Assembly: GCA_902621725.1 (NCBI GenBank)
Contig: CACNND010000006.1
Location: forward strand, 1-64,000
Source: an uncultured Alphaproteobacteria bacterium
GTDB taxonomy: Bacteria > Pseudomonadota > Alphaproteobacteria > HIMB59 > GCA-002718135
Length of the DNA stretch: 64,000 bases
Direction: 5' to 3'
Shown here: piece after piece, positions 18,672 through 28,580 of the stretch
Position numbering within the stretch: position 1 is the stretch's first letter
Layout of the letters: the number at the start of each line of letters is the position of its first letter
Program-made: the position numbers and the translations under genes
The notes under the pieces: generated by a model
Databases searched by the model: none
Told to the model about the DNA's origin: nothing
Seen by the model: only the letters and a program-made list of their open reading frames with translations

Positions 18672-19916
18672 TTAATAAATGCTAGTAATACCTTTTTCAG
18701 TACTTATAAAAATTTTATTTTGATAACTATAAATTTTATTAATTTTTTTATGTTTAAGATTAACTTTTTCTTCAATAGATAAGTTTTTATCAAATATAAT
18801 AACTTCACCATTATCAGTAAATAAATGCAATTTTTCATTAATTATTAAAGCATTAATTAATACTGATTTATCTTTTAAAATTTTACTAATATCAATTTTT
18901 GAAAAAAGATTTCCATTATCAATATTATAAATCTCGATAAATTTTTTATTCTTTGATATTAATGCATTATTTATTAAAATTTCAGAAGTTGAATTATTAA
19001 TTTTATAATTGGTTAATATAAATTTATTCGTATTTATATCGTAAGTATGAAAAATATTACCATTATCTAAATAAACTAAGAAATTTTTATAAATGTGTAT
19101 TTGATCTTTGAGATTATTTATGGTTGTATTAAGTTCAATTTCATCAAAATTAATATCATGTTGTTCAAATAAAAAAGTATCTAATGAATTAAATTCACTA
19201 TTAGAAAGAATAAAAAAAAGTATATTGTAATAATTTAATATTTTACCGCCTGAAGATTGAATTATTTTTTCTGAGTCAAATATTTTTTCAAAAATATTAT
19301 TTCCTGTTGAAGCTTCTAAAAAAATAATTCTATTTGAATATAAAACAATAAGATATTCATTAAAAATTTTTATTGGGGTATTGAGTATCTCATTATTATA
19401 AAATTTCCATACTACTTCACCTAATTTATTTATTTTTACGACTTCACCTGATTTATATGCAACAACAAAATCATTATTATACAAAGAAAAAGATACGGGC
19501 TCTTGTTTTTCTTGATCTGAATGAATAAGAAATCTATCGATTAACTTTCCTGTATTTATATCAAATCTTAATAGTTCACCTTTTAAATTTAGTGAATAAA
19601 TGCTATTTTCATAATAAATAAGATTAATTGGAATATTAAAATTATATTTATTTTCATAATTATTAATCTTTAAGTCTTTTATATCCTTATCTAAAAAATT
19701 ATAACTTGATGATTGATATGTATAAATATCTATTTTGTTATCTTCATAAACATCTGAAATACTAAGATCAAATATTTCTTCTTTTTCAAATTTTGAATTA
19801 CTATTTTCAATAACTTCAATATTTTTATCTTTCAAAGAAGTAATAGAATCTTGACATGAATAAAAAAAAATTAGAGATAAAAAAAATGATATTTTAATTA
19901 TAAAGCTGTAACTCAT
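18672..19916 (-). CDS. bamB: BamB-like beta-propeller outer-membrane lipoprotein
   Basis: Probable subunit of the BAM complex that folds outer-membrane proteins. The signal peptide ends in a lipobox-like FYSC with lipidation cysteine C21. The body consists of repeated PQQ-like beta-propeller blades such as NLKGELLRFDINTGKLIDRF and KSGEVVKINKLGEVVWKF. 414 aa. The assignment to BamB rather than another PQQ-repeat protein rests on the lipobox, the length, and its place between a YfgM-like gene and der. It overlaps the upstream gene by 23 nt. Confidence 0.8.
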   Translation of the reverse strand: MSYSFIIKISFFLSLIFFYSCQDSITSLKDKNIEVIENSNSKFEKEEIFDLSISDVYEDNKIDIYTYQSSSYNFLDKDIKDLKINNYENKYNFNIPINLIYYENSIYSLNLKGELLRFDINTGKLIDRFLIHSDQEKQEPVSFSLYNNDFVVAYKSGEVVKINKLGEVVWKFYNNEILNTPIKIFNEYLIVLYSNRIIFLEASTGNNIFEKIFDSEKIIQSSGGKILNYYNILFFILSNSEFNSLDTFLFEQHDINFDEIELNTTINNLKDQIHIYKNFLVYLDNGNIFHTYDINTNKFILTNYKINNSTSEILINNALISKNKKFIEIYNIDNGNLFSKIDISKILKDKSVLINALIINEKLHLFTDNGEVIIFDKNLSIEEKVNLKHKKINKIYSYQNKIFISTEKGITSIY

Positions 19917-20559
19917 GAATCTTTTTCACTCTTTCTTTTACAGAGGCAGAAACCAAGCTTGAATTAAATATTTCATTATATTTATCCATTGCTTTTGAAT
20001 TATTTTTATATTCTAATTGATTTAAATCAATTTCTGTAACGATTATTAAATATTCTAATTCTTTTTTAATAGAAAAATAACCATCCATTTCATCGTTAAT
20101 ATATTTTATATAATTTAATATATCATTTATATAATAATTTGTACTTTCTTCATACGATGCATTTATCATAGTATATGAGGCATTCGCTGCTATAGAAGAT
20201 TTATAAATAGTGTCTAAGTTTGATGAAGAAAGTAATTCTTTATATAATTTATTTGAATAATTAAAATTTTTCATTTCATTATTTTTTTGAATTAACTTTA
20301 ACTTTGATAATATTGAATAAATGTTATTATCATTAATTAATTTTTCTAGATCAATTAAGTTATCTTGATTATTATTTATAATTTCAAAAAAACTAATACT
20401 AGTTTTTTTAATTTTTTGAATTTTAAAATAATTATTAATTTGGAAGCCAATAAATGAAATTAATGCAATTAACAAAACAACTATAATTACTTTGTAGTTT
20501 GTAAAAATGATATTTTGTAAATTTTTAAATAAATTATTACTTTTATTTTCTGCAATCAT
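19894..20559 (-). CDS. YfgM/TPR-like single-span membrane protein
   Basis: One N-terminal transmembrane helix (about residues 24-46, VIIVVLLIALISFIGFQI) is followed by a helical periplasmic region with tetratricopeptide-like character. This fits the YfgM family, which links periplasmic chaperones to the Sec translocon in E. coli and precedes bamB-der in many proteobacteria. 221 aa. Sequence motifs are weak; the call leans on topology and context. The gene lies 1 nt after the redoxin gene. Confidence 0.65.
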   Translation of the reverse strand: MIAENKSNNLFKNLQNIIFTNYKVIIVVLLIALISFIGFQINNYFKIQKIKKTSISFFEIINNNQDNLIDLEKLINDNNIYSILSKLKLIQKNNEMKNFNYSNKLYKELLSSSNLDTIYKSSIAANASYTMINASYEESTNYYINDILNYIKYINDEMDGYFSIKKELEYLIIVTEIDLNQLEYKNNSKAMDKYNEIFNSSLVSASVKERVKKIHELQLYN

Positions 20560-20560
20560 A

Positions 20561-21112
20561 TTATTTCCATTTTATAGAACAACCAATACTGTTTATTTGA
20601 TTTAAAGGTCCAACACCTTCGTTTTTTATTTTTATCATTGCATTATAGAGCTCTCTTTCAATATTAGAATTTTGACTTTGATTCATTACACCTGAGTCTA
20701 TTCTACCTCTATATTTTAATTTAAGATTTTTATCAAAACCAAAAAAATCTGGAGTACAAACAGCATTGTAAGTTTTTGCTATTTCTTGTGTTTCATCGTA
20801 AAGATACGGAAAATTAAATTTATATTTTTTTGAGAATATCTTCATATTATCAAATGAATCTTCAGGATAATTTATTACATCATTAGACATGATAGCTATT
20901 GTATTTATCGAATGCTCTAATAACTCATCTGCATCTTTTTTTAGTCTACTTGCTATTGCTTTAACATATGGGCAATGATTACATATGAAGACTACTACTG
21001 TTCCATTTTGCCCTTTTGCATTATCTAATGAAACCATCTCATCATTAATATTTTTAAGATTAAATGATGGAGCTAATATATCTAAATTATCATTTGGAGC
21101 ATTTACAGGCAT
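20561..21112 (-). CDS. Thioredoxin-like (redoxin) protein
   Basis: AhpC/TSA- or PRX-like redoxin with thioredoxin fold. The N-terminal APSFNLKNINDEMVSLDNAKG matches redoxin beta strands, and the active site is VVFICNHCPYVKA with a CxxC pair (about residues 44-47). It carries no signal peptide and is probably cytoplasmic. 183 aa. The C-terminal SIGCSIKWK is typical of this family. The physiological substrate is unknown. It is divergent from the DUF2794 gene with 24 nt between them and heads the TPR-bamB-der run. Confidence 0.8.
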   Translation of the reverse strand: MPVNAPNDNLDILAPSFNLKNINDEMVSLDNAKGQNGTVVVFICNHCPYVKAIASRLKKDADELLEHSINTIAIMSNDVINYPEDSFDNMKIFSKKYKFNFPYLYDETQEIAKTYNAVCTPDFFGFDKNLKLKYRGRIDSGVMNQSQNSNIERELYNAMIKIKNEGVGPLNQINSIGCSIKWK

Positions 21113-21136
21113 AATTTTTTATTATATTCTTAATTT

Positions 21137-21466
21137 ATGGGCTTACTAACATCTAGTGCTTCAACTAACAATCACAATCTCTACTTTTCCAAAAATGAAT
21201 TAGCTAAAATCTTAAATCTTTATTCTAAGGGAGTTTCTAGTGGAGAATGGAAAGATTATGCAATTGATTTTAATAAAAATAATGCTTTTTTTTATATATT
21301 TAAACATAGTTTAGCAGCTCCAGAATGCACACTTAATAAATCCTTGGAGGTAAAAAAAAGAAAAATTTTTTATAATTTAAAATCTAAAAATCAAAATAAG
21401 AAATATGAAAATTTAGATCAGTTATTATCTTCATTAAATAGAAAAATATTTAAAATTTTAGATTAA
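21137..21466 (+). CDS. DUF2794 family protein
   Basis: Small protein of unknown function almost restricted to Alphaproteobacteria. The family pattern is visible: YFSKNELAKILNLYSKGVSSGEW followed by DYAIDF. 109 aa with no signal peptide. It stands alone on the plus strand between two minus-strand runs. The family assignment comes from remembered sequence pattern, not a search. Confidence 0.65.
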   Translation: MGLLTSSASTNNHNLYFSKNELAKILNLYSKGVSSGEWKDYAIDFNKNNAFFYIFKHSLAAPECTLNKSLEVKKRKIFYNLKSKNQNKKYENLDQLLSSLNRKIFKILD

Positions 21467-21500
21467 TTTTTTTCTGACTCAATTTAAAAATTGTTTAATT

Positions 21501-21743
21501 TTATTTATAAAAATTATCAAAATAATTCTGTCTATCATTTTTTTTCATACCAACAGTATCATCCATAAATTTATTTCTATCTTTTCTTGTTTTAAAAACC
21601 CAAATACATACAGTATCTTTGCTATGATAGATGGCTTTTAACTCATCATCTATTTTACAAATTTCTTCTGGTATTTCAGTTTTAATACAAATCACTGATT
21701 TATTCCCATTCAATGGTTCCAGGAGGTTTTGAAGTAAAGTCAT
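21501..21743 (-). CDS. Small hypothetical protein downstream of guaA
   Basis: I do not recognise a family. The frame is 80 aa from an ATG 44 nt inside guaA; a GTG shortly after the guaA stop (opening VICIKTEIPEE) would give about 63 aa. The sequence is mixed and charged (KDTVCIWVFKTRKDRNKFMDDTVGMKKND), unlike the low-complexity shadows common in this DNA, and it fills the only open space between guaA and DUF2794. No good ribosome-binding site is visible, so translation would depend on coupling to guaA. Confidence 0.45.
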   Translation of the reverse strand: MTLLQNLLEPLNGNKSVICIKTEIPEEICKIDDELKAIYHSKDTVCIWVFKTRKDRNKFMDDTVGMKKNDRQNYFDNFYK

Positions 21744-23253
21744 ATAATACTCTATTAATGCCTTTTACTTTATTAATTATGCGAGATGATATTTCTTTAA
21801 GCTGATTATTTGTAAACATATAAAAATCAGCTGTCATTCCATCCACTGAAGTAATAGCTCTAAGTGAAACCGAGTAATTGTATGTTCTTTCATCTCCCAT
21901 AACACCAACTGATTTTACTGGTAACAAGACTACAAAAGCTTGCCAAATTTTATTATAAAGTTTTTTCTCTTTTAAATACTGAATAAAAATATGATCTGCT
22001 TCCTGAAGAATTAAGATCTTTTTTTTATCAATTACTCCGGGTATTCGAATTGCTAAACCTGGTCCTGGGAAAGGATGTCTTAAAAGTAAATGTTTATCTA
22101 TTTTTAATTGCTTTCCAACATTTCTTACCTCATCTTTAAATAATTCTCTTAAAGGTTCCACAATTTTAAGTTTCATTTTTTTTGGCAAGCCCCCAACATT
22201 ATGATGACTTTTTATTTTAGCTGTTGGACCTCCAAAAAATGGAATACTTTCTATAATATCAGGATAAAGAGTCCCCTGCCCTAAATAATCTACATTTGAT
22301 ATTTTTTTAGCTGCTTTATTAAAAACTTCTATAAATGTTTTGCCAATTATTTTTCTTTTTTTCTCAGGATCAGAAACATTTATTAAATTTTTTAAAAAAA
22401 TATTAGAAGCATTGATTTTAATAAAGTTTTTGCCAAATTTTTTGGAAAATATTTTTGACACTTCATTGGCTTCATTTTTTCTTAAAAGACCGTGATCAAC
22501 AAAAATACAATAAAGATTCTTGTTAACTGCTTTGCTTAATAAATATGCAGTAACTGTGGAATCTACACCTCCAGATAAACCACAAATTATTTTTTTATTC
22601 TTAATATCATTTTTTAATTCTGATACTTTATTTTCAATAAATTTTTGAATTTTGAATTTATTTTTTATATTTACAATATTGAAAACAAAATTATTAATTA
22701 TTTTTGAACCAAAATCTGTATGATAGACCTCAGGATGAAATTGAAGGCAATAAATTTTATTTTTATAATTTTCAATAGATGAAATAATTTTATTGTTTGA
22801 TAAAGATGTTATTGAAAAAAGTCTTGGTATTTTATTAATATTATCTCCATGAGACATCCATACTTTGATTTTTTGTTTTTTAATTCCTTTAAATAATAAT
22901 GATTTTTTCTTAATATTTATAATAGTGTGACCATACTCCCTATGTGTTGAGCGTTTTACTATGCCTTTCAAATTTTTTGTTACTAATTGCATACCATAAC
23001 AGATTGCTAAAACTGGTTTTTTTGTTTTTAGAATTTCTCTATTTAATTTAGGAGCATTTTTATCCAACACTGATCTAGGTCCTCCAGATAATATAAATGC
23101 TGATGGCTTGATTTCATTTAAAATTTTTTTTGTAACTTTATTAAATGGATAGACAAGACAGAAGACTTCTAACTCTCTGATTCTTCTTGCAATTAATTGC
23201 GTATATTGTGAACCATAATCTACAATTAAGATAGTTTCTATTTTACTATTCAT
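21700..23253 (-). CDS. guaA: GMP synthase (glutamine-hydrolysing)
   Basis: Converts XMP to GMP using glutamine. The class I amidotransferase domain has nucleophile C85 (ICYGMQL) and H173/E175 (QFHPEVYH). The ATP pyrophosphatase domain has the P-loop SGGVDSTV. The C-terminal dimerisation domain ends RVLYDFTSKPPGTIEWE, the usual terminus. 517 aa. It overlaps rlmE by 8 nt at its start. With purB elsewhere in the window it supplies the last steps from IMP to GMP and AMP. Confidence 0.97.
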   Translation of the reverse strand: MNSKIETILIVDYGSQYTQLIARRIRELEVFCLVYPFNKVTKKILNEIKPSAFILSGGPRSVLDKNAPKLNREILKTKKPVLAICYGMQLVTKNLKGIVKRSTHREYGHTIINIKKKSLLFKGIKKQKIKVWMSHGDNINKIPRLFSITSLSNNKIISSIENYKNKIYCLQFHPEVYHTDFGSKIINNFVFNIVNIKNKFKIQKFIENKVSELKNDIKNKKIICGLSGGVDSTVTAYLLSKAVNKNLYCIFVDHGLLRKNEANEVSKIFSKKFGKNFIKINASNIFLKNLINVSDPEKKRKIIGKTFIEVFNKAAKKISNVDYLGQGTLYPDIIESIPFFGGPTAKIKSHHNVGGLPKKMKLKIVEPLRELFKDEVRNVGKQLKIDKHLLLRHPFPGPGLAIRIPGVIDKKKILILQEADHIFIQYLKEKKLYNKIWQAFVVLLPVKSVGVMGDERTYNYSVSLRAITSVDGMTADFYMFTNNQLKEISSRIINKVKGINRVLYDFTSKPPGTIEWE

Positions 23254-23842
23254 CTAATTTAAATCCTCTTGATATTATAAATATTTCACTTGATTCTTGT
23301 CTTGATGATTTTGGCTTAAAATACTCAACTTTATCAAAAATTCTTTTTAGCGTTTTAATAATTTCCCTTTCTTCTTCTCCCTTCCAGATTTTGAATATAA
23401 ATGATCCTTTATTTTTTAATATTATTTCTAATCTATCTATAATATCATATATTAATTGACTTATCCTCAAATGATCTGTTGATTGATGCCCAGTAGTATT
23501 AGGAGCTACATCAGATAAAACTAAATCAAATTTTCTTTTTAGAATAGAAAAATCATATTTTAAAAAATCTTCTCTATAAAAAGTTATATTTTGATTGTTT
23601 ATTTTCATATCTAATAAATCAAAACAGGTTACGTTAGATTTTGTATTGTAATTTAAAATAACTTGTGTCCAACCACCTGGTGAAGAACCCAGTTCTAATA
23701 TTTCTCTAGAATTTACAATTATTTTATATTTTTGTTCAATCTCTTCTAGTTTAAATGCTGCTCGATTTACATACCCTAATAGTTTAGCTTTCTTTACAAA
23801 CCGATCATTTTTTTGTCTATTAATCCAGTTTTTTGATTTCAT
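23246..23842 (-). CDS. rlmE: 23S rRNA 2'-O-methyltransferase RlmE (FtsJ/RrmJ)
   Basis: Methylates the 2'-OH of a U in the A-loop of 23S rRNA. The SAM motif LELGSSPGGWTQV spans residues 49-61. The catalytic K-D-K-E set is visible: K31 in RAAFKLEEI, D111 in SDVAPN, K151 in FKIWKGEE, and a glutamate near 183-186 in RQESSE. 198 aa. It is divergent from the RND efflux adaptor gene and is followed by guaA. Confidence 0.94.
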   Translation of the reverse strand: MKSKNWINRQKNDRFVKKAKLLGYVNRAAFKLEEIEQKYKIIVNSREILELGSSPGGWTQVILNYNTKSNVTCFDLLDMKINNQNITFYREDFLKYDFSILKRKFDLVLSDVAPNTTGHQSTDHLRISQLIYDIIDRLEIILKNKGSFIFKIWKGEEEREIIKTLKRIFDKVEYFKPKSSRQESSEIFIISRGFKLDE

Positions 23843-23912
23843 AAAAGATAATAAAAGCTAACAAAAAATTGTTTTTTAGTAACTTTAATATATATGACTT
23901 GTACGATATAAA

Positions 23913-25154
23913 ATGAAAAGATCAATATTTATAGCTTTTATAATACTTGCCGCTGTTGTTGGCTGGATTGGTTCTGGTCAATTTTCAAACAATGTTATTG
24001 CACAAAACGATGATACAGAAACAAGTACTGAAACAGAAATTTCATATTCTCAAGAATTAGAAAATAATGATGAAGAGGAATTTACATTTTCTGTTGAAAC
24101 AAAAGTATTCACTTCCAGTCTGATTGATCAATCTATTGAGTTGCAAGGCCAAACAATTCATAATAAAAAAATAGATGTTAAATCTGAAACTTCTGGCAAC
24201 ATAAATAATATTGAATTTGCACGAGGAGATAAAGTATCACAAAATGCTGATATGATTACAATCTCACTAGAGGATAGAAACGAAAAACTTTCAAGTGCAA
24301 AAAAAGATTTAGAAAGACTTAATAAAGAATTAATTTTAAATGAAAAAAACAGAGATAATCTACTCAGACAAAATGTTGAGAGAATTGAATTGTATGAAAT
24401 TGAATATGCATCTGCAAAACAACTTATTGATAAAGGTTTAAGTTCAAAATCAAAATTAAGTTTAGCATCTTTTAATCTTGCCAATGCGCAAGCGGATAGA
24501 GAAGATATTAAAATAAAATTTGAATCTACCTTAGCAAACCTTGAAGCTCAAATTTCAAATGTAAAATCAATTTTAAAGAACATAAAACTAGATATAGAAA
24601 AAACTACTATCAAGGCACCATTTGATGGAATTATTTCAGAAAAGATGGTTGAGGAAACTGAATTTATCTCAATTGGTACTCCCCTATTTACTATAATTGA
24701 TTTAGACCCTATCAAGATTGAAGGTTATTTATCTGAATTTGATGTAAATAAAGTGAGTGTTGGTACTAAAGCTTTAATTGAAGATAGTAATGGTATTAAA
24801 AAAAATGGAATAATATCTTTTATTTCTCCATCAGCCGAAACTAGTACTAGAACATTCGAAATTACGATTGAAGCTGATAACAAAGATCTCTCTTATAAAA
24901 GTGGAATAACAACTAAAATTATTATCAAAGGATCAGAACTTAAAGCTCACAAAATACCACCTTCTATACTAACTTTATTAGACGATGGGACCGTAGGTGT
25001 TAAAGCTGTAGATAATGATAATAAGGTTACATTCTATCCAACTAAAACAATTAAGGATACAATAGACGGCATGTGGGTTTCTGGATTACCCGAGAAAGTA
25101 AATTTAATTGTAAGTGGTCAAGAATATATAAGTATTGGTGAAACAATAAACTAA
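23913..25154 (+). CDS. RND efflux periplasmic adaptor (membrane-fusion protein)
   Basis: Links an inner-membrane RND pump to an outer-membrane channel. It has an N-terminal signal/anchor helix (residues 3-20) and an acidic linker. A barrel-sandwich half (GQTIHNKKIDVKSETSGNI), a coiled-coil hairpin (about 120-220) and the returning lipoyl half (TTIKAPFDGIISEKMVEE) follow in order. 413 aa. The permease follows after 5 nt, so the two form one unit. No outer-membrane TolC-like gene is next to them. The substrate cannot be told from sequence. Confidence 0.9.
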   Translation: MKRSIFIAFIILAAVVGWIGSGQFSNNVIAQNDDTETSTETEISYSQELENNDEEEFTFSVETKVFTSSLIDQSIELQGQTIHNKKIDVKSETSGNINNIEFARGDKVSQNADMITISLEDRNEKLSSAKKDLERLNKELILNEKNRDNLLRQNVERIELYEIEYASAKQLIDKGLSSKSKLSLASFNLANAQADREDIKIKFESTLANLEAQISNVKSILKNIKLDIEKTTIKAPFDGIISEKMVEETEFISIGTPLFTIIDLDPIKIEGYLSEFDVNKVSVGTKALIEDSNGIKKNGIISFISPSAETSTRTFEITIEADNKDLSYKSGITTKIIIKGSELKAHKIPPSILTLLDDGTVGVKAVDNDNKVTFYPTKTIKDTIDGMWVSGLPEKVNLIVSGQEYISIGETIN

Positions 25155-25159
25155 TCTAA

Positions 25160-28100
25160 ATGAAAATAAATATTATAGACTATGCAATTAGCCATTCCCG
25201 AGTTTTCATGGGAATACTTATTTTTATAATTTTTTCAGGCGCATCTACTTATATCACAATGCCTAAAGAATCATCTCCTGATGTAAGTATACCAATAGTT
25301 TATATTTCATTAAGTCAAAATGGTATTTCTGCACAAGACTCTGAAAGGCTTTTAGTTAAACCAATTGAAGACGAAGTTAAAACTGTTGAAGGAGTAAGAG
25401 AAGTAAGATCAACAGCTTATTCAGGCGGAGGCAATGTTTTATTAGAATTTGATGCTGGTTTTGACTCTGATCAGGCTATGGTTGATATTAGGGATAAAGT
25501 TGATAGAGCCAAGGGCGATCTACCTAGTGAAGCAGATGAACCAACAGTTAACGAAGTAAATATAAGTACGTTTCCTATCCTTTCTATTTCTTTAAGTGGA
25601 GATGTGCCTAATAGAACACTTCAAGATTTAGCTGATATTTTGCAAGATGATATAGAAACAATTCCTAGTGTTTTAGAAGCTAAAATAGGCGGTAAAAGAA
25701 ATGAACAAGTTGACATACTAATTAATCCAACTGCAGTTGATAGCTATGGTATCAATCTTGAGAGTCTTATTAATATTGTTAGAGAAAATAATAAAATGGT
25801 ATCTGCTGGTGGTCAAGACACTGGTGACGGAAGTTTTGATATTAAAGTTCCAGGTTTATACGAAACTATTGAAGATGTATTAAATACTCCTGTTAAAACT
25901 AACGGAGATTCAGTTATTACTTTCAGGGATATTGCTGAAGTTAAAAGAACATTTGAAGATAGGCAATCTTATGCAAATGTAAATGGATCTAATTCAATAA
26001 CTATTGATGTTTCTAAAAGAATTGGTGAAAATATTATTAATACTATTGAAGAAGTAAAAAGAATAACTGCAATTACTGCTAAAAGTTTTCCTGAAAATGT
26101 TGAAATTTCTTTTGGCAATGATCAATCAAAAGGAATTAAAACTATGTTAAATAGTCTGCAAAACAATGTCATAGCAGCTATAATCCTTGTTTTAATTATT
26201 ATTTTAGGAGCATTAGGAGTTAGGTCTGGTTTATTAGTTGGTGTATCTATTCCAGGATCGTTCTTATCAGGTTTATTAGCTCTTTCTGTAATGGGTTTTA
26301 CTATTAATATAGTTGTATTATTTGCTCTAATTTTATCTGTAGGACTATTAGTCGATGGAGCAATTGTTGTTGTTGAATATGCAGATAGAAAAATGAAAGA
26401 AGGACTTGGTGTAAAAGATGCTTTCGCAAATGCATCAAAAAAAATGTCACTACCAATTATATCATCGACTGCAACTACCCTAGCAGCCTTTCTACCTTTA
26501 ATATTCTGGCCTGGGATAGCTGGTGAATTTATGAAATATTTACCAATAACACTTATATGTGTTCTTATTTCTTCTTTGTTTATGGCACTACTGTTTGTCC
26601 CAGTTTTAGGATCTATTTTAAATACTGTTTCAAGAATACTTCTCCAATTTATTGTACCATTACTAATATCATTAATTTTTTACAATCTATTATCTTATGG
26701 ATTTGGATTATTAAATCTTGAAAGATTTAGTTTATTTATAACAATTGGAAAATATTTATTGAGCTTCGCTTTATTTATATTTGTATTTATAAGAATTATA
26801 CCAAGAGTTTATAAAATTTCAGAAAATGTAAATTCTACAGATAAATTAGTTTCTAAAAATGCAAAAATCTTATCTTCAGAATCAAATGAACCTGTTTTAA
26901 ACGTAACTGGTTTTGTTGGATTTTATGCAAAAGTATTAAACTTCTTATTATTTCATCCTTTAAAGGTGATGATTAGTGCTTTAGTGATATTAGTTGCTGT
27001 AAACTACACCTATACTAAAGTTGGAGAAGGTGTAGAATTTTTCCCAGATGTTGAACCAGATCTTGCAAAAATCGTAGTCTTTGCAAGAGGTAATCTCTCA
27101 GTTGAAGAAAAAAAAGATTATGTATCAAGAGTTGAGAATATTATTTTAAAGCTTCAATCGGAAAGACAAGAATTTAAAAATATTTATTCATTAAGTGGAA
27201 ATGTAAGTGAACAATCAGAGGCATCAGAAGACTTTATTGGATCAATAAGTTTGGAATATACAGATTGGGATAAAAGAAGAAAATCAAAAGTAATTCTTGC
27301 AGAAATTTTGGAAGCCACAAAAAGCATCAATGGGATTAAAGTAGAATCAAGAGAACAACAAGGTGGTCCTGGTGAAGGTAAACCAATTAACATTAAATTA
27401 ACCAGTGAAAATAAGCAACTTTTAATAGCTGAAGGAATTAAGCTTAAAAAATTCATGGATAGTTATCCTAAGTTAATGAATGTAGAAGATAATTTACCAG
27501 CACCTGGGATAGAATGGGAAATTAATGTAGATAGAAAACAAGCTTCTAAGTTTGGAGCTAACATTACATCAATTGGTAATGTAATTAAACTTGCAACAAA
27601 CGGTCTTAAACTTGGTGAATATAGACCTGATGATAGTAATGAAAGTATACCACTTTATCTTCGTTATCCAAACGAAGGAAGAACATTGGATAGAATTGAT
27701 AACTTAAGAGTAACTACTTCAAATGGTTTAGTTCCAATATCCAATTTTGTAGAAATTGTTCCAAATAGCAGAACAGGAAATATAATTAGAGTAGATTCAA
27801 AAAATGCTATAAATATTCAGGCAGATGTAGAGCCTGGAACTTATCCTGACGGAAAAGTAAAAGAACTTGAGTACGTATTAGGAATTTCAGATACTGCTCC
27901 GTCTTGGAGAGGAAGAACTTTAGATTTACCTCGTTATGAATTAGATAACAAAGTAAGGGCTGAACTTATTGGAGAAAATGAAGATCAAAAAGAAGCTCAA
28001 GAATTTTTAACAGGAGCTTTTGGTGTAGCTTTATTTTTAATGCTAATGATACTTCTATTGCAGTTTAATAGTTTTTATAGTGCATTCTTAATTCTTTTTG

Positions 28101-28555
28101 CAGTAGTAATGTCCACAGCTGGTGTTTTTATAGGTCTAATGGTAACAGCACAGCCATTTGGTATTGTTATGTCAGGAGTTGGAGTAATTGCTCTTGCTGG
28201 AATAGTTGTAAATAATAATATTATATTGATTGATACATTTGATTTTTTAAAGACTAAAACATCTAGTATCAGAGAAGCCATTATCAAAACAGGGGCACAG
28301 AGACTGAGACCAGTTTTACTTACAACAACTACAACAGTACTAGGATTATTACCAATGGTTACAATGACAAATGTTGACTTCATATCTAGAGAAATAACCA
28401 GAGGTTCGCCAGATACCCAGTGGTGGGTTCAATTATCAACGGCTATAGTATTTGGACTACTTTTTGCGACATTTCTCACATTAGTTGTAACACCATCAGC
28501 ATTAATGTTTAGAGAAAACATTAAGAATTGGTATAAGAATAAAATTTCTAGTTAA
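25160..28555 (+). CDS. RND efflux permease (AcrB/HAE family)
   Basis: Proton-driven inner-membrane pump. The first helix is followed by MPKESSPDVSIP; the helix-4 segment GLLVDGAIVVVEYADRKM carries the expected acidic pair region; VGVIALAGIVVNNNIILIDTFD is the second-repeat counterpart, with asparagines where many pumps differ. At 1131 aa it is about 90 residues longer than AcrB. The excess is at about residues 495-605, where two extra hydrophobic segments and a polar stretch lie between the first helix bundle and the second half. It is coupled to the adaptor upstream. Confidence 0.9.
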   Translation: MKINIIDYAISHSRVFMGILIFIIFSGASTYITMPKESSPDVSIPIVYISLSQNGISAQDSERLLVKPIEDEVKTVEGVREVRSTAYSGGGNVLLEFDAGFDSDQAMVDIRDKVDRAKGDLPSEADEPTVNEVNISTFPILSISLSGDVPNRTLQDLADILQDDIETIPSVLEAKIGGKRNEQVDILINPTAVDSYGINLESLINIVRENNKMVSAGGQDTGDGSFDIKVPGLYETIEDVLNTPVKTNGDSVITFRDIAEVKRTFEDRQSYANVNGSNSITIDVSKRIGENIINTIEEVKRITAITAKSFPENVEISFGNDQSKGIKTMLNSLQNNVIAAIILVLIIILGALGVRSGLLVGVSIPGSFLSGLLALSVMGFTINIVVLFALILSVGLLVDGAIVVVEYADRKMKEGLGVKDAFANASKKMSLPIISSTATTLAAFLPLIFWPGIAGEFMKYLPITLICVLISSLFMALLFVPVLGSILNTVSRILLQFIVPLLISLIFYNLLSYGFGLLNLERFSLFITIGKYLLSFALFIFVFIRIIPRVYKISENVNSTDKLVSKNAKILSSESNEPVLNVTGFVGFYAKVLNFLLFHPLKVMISALVILVAVNYTYTKVGEGVEFFPDVEPDLAKIVVFARGNLSVEEKKDYVSRVENIILKLQSERQEFKNIYSLSGNVSEQSEASEDFIGSISLEYTDWDKRRKSKVILAEILEATKSINGIKVESREQQGGPGEGKPINIKLTSENKQLLIAEGIKLKKFMDSYPKLMNVEDNLPAPGIEWEINVDRKQASKFGANITSIGNVIKLATNGLKLGEYRPDDSNESIPLYLRYPNEGRTLDRIDNLRVTTSNGLVPISNFVEIVPNSRTGNIIRVDSKNAINIQADVEPGTYPDGKVKELEYVLGISDTAPSWRGRTLDLPRYELDNKVRAELIGENEDQKEAQEFLTGAFGVALFLMLMILLLQFNSFYSAFLILFAVVMSTAGVFIGLMVTAQPFGIVMSGVGVIALAGIVVNNNIILIDTFDFLKTKTSSIREAIIKTGAQRLRPVLLTTTTTVLGLLPMVTMTNVDFISREITRGSPDTQWWVQLSTAIVFGLLFATFLTLVVTPSALMFRENIKNWYKNKISS

Positions 28556-28580
28556 ATTTTTTCTAATAAACATTAAATTT

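Noticed and set aside
21467-21500. A terminator between DUF2794 and the convergent small ORF
   Set aside because: The CAATTT/AAATTG repeat is only 6 bp with a 2-base loop and all A/T pairs at the loop; it is not convincing in this composition.
23869-23896. A promoter for the RND efflux genes (TTGTTT and TATATG)
   Set aside because: Both hexamers are weak matches, and such pairs are frequent by chance at this base composition.
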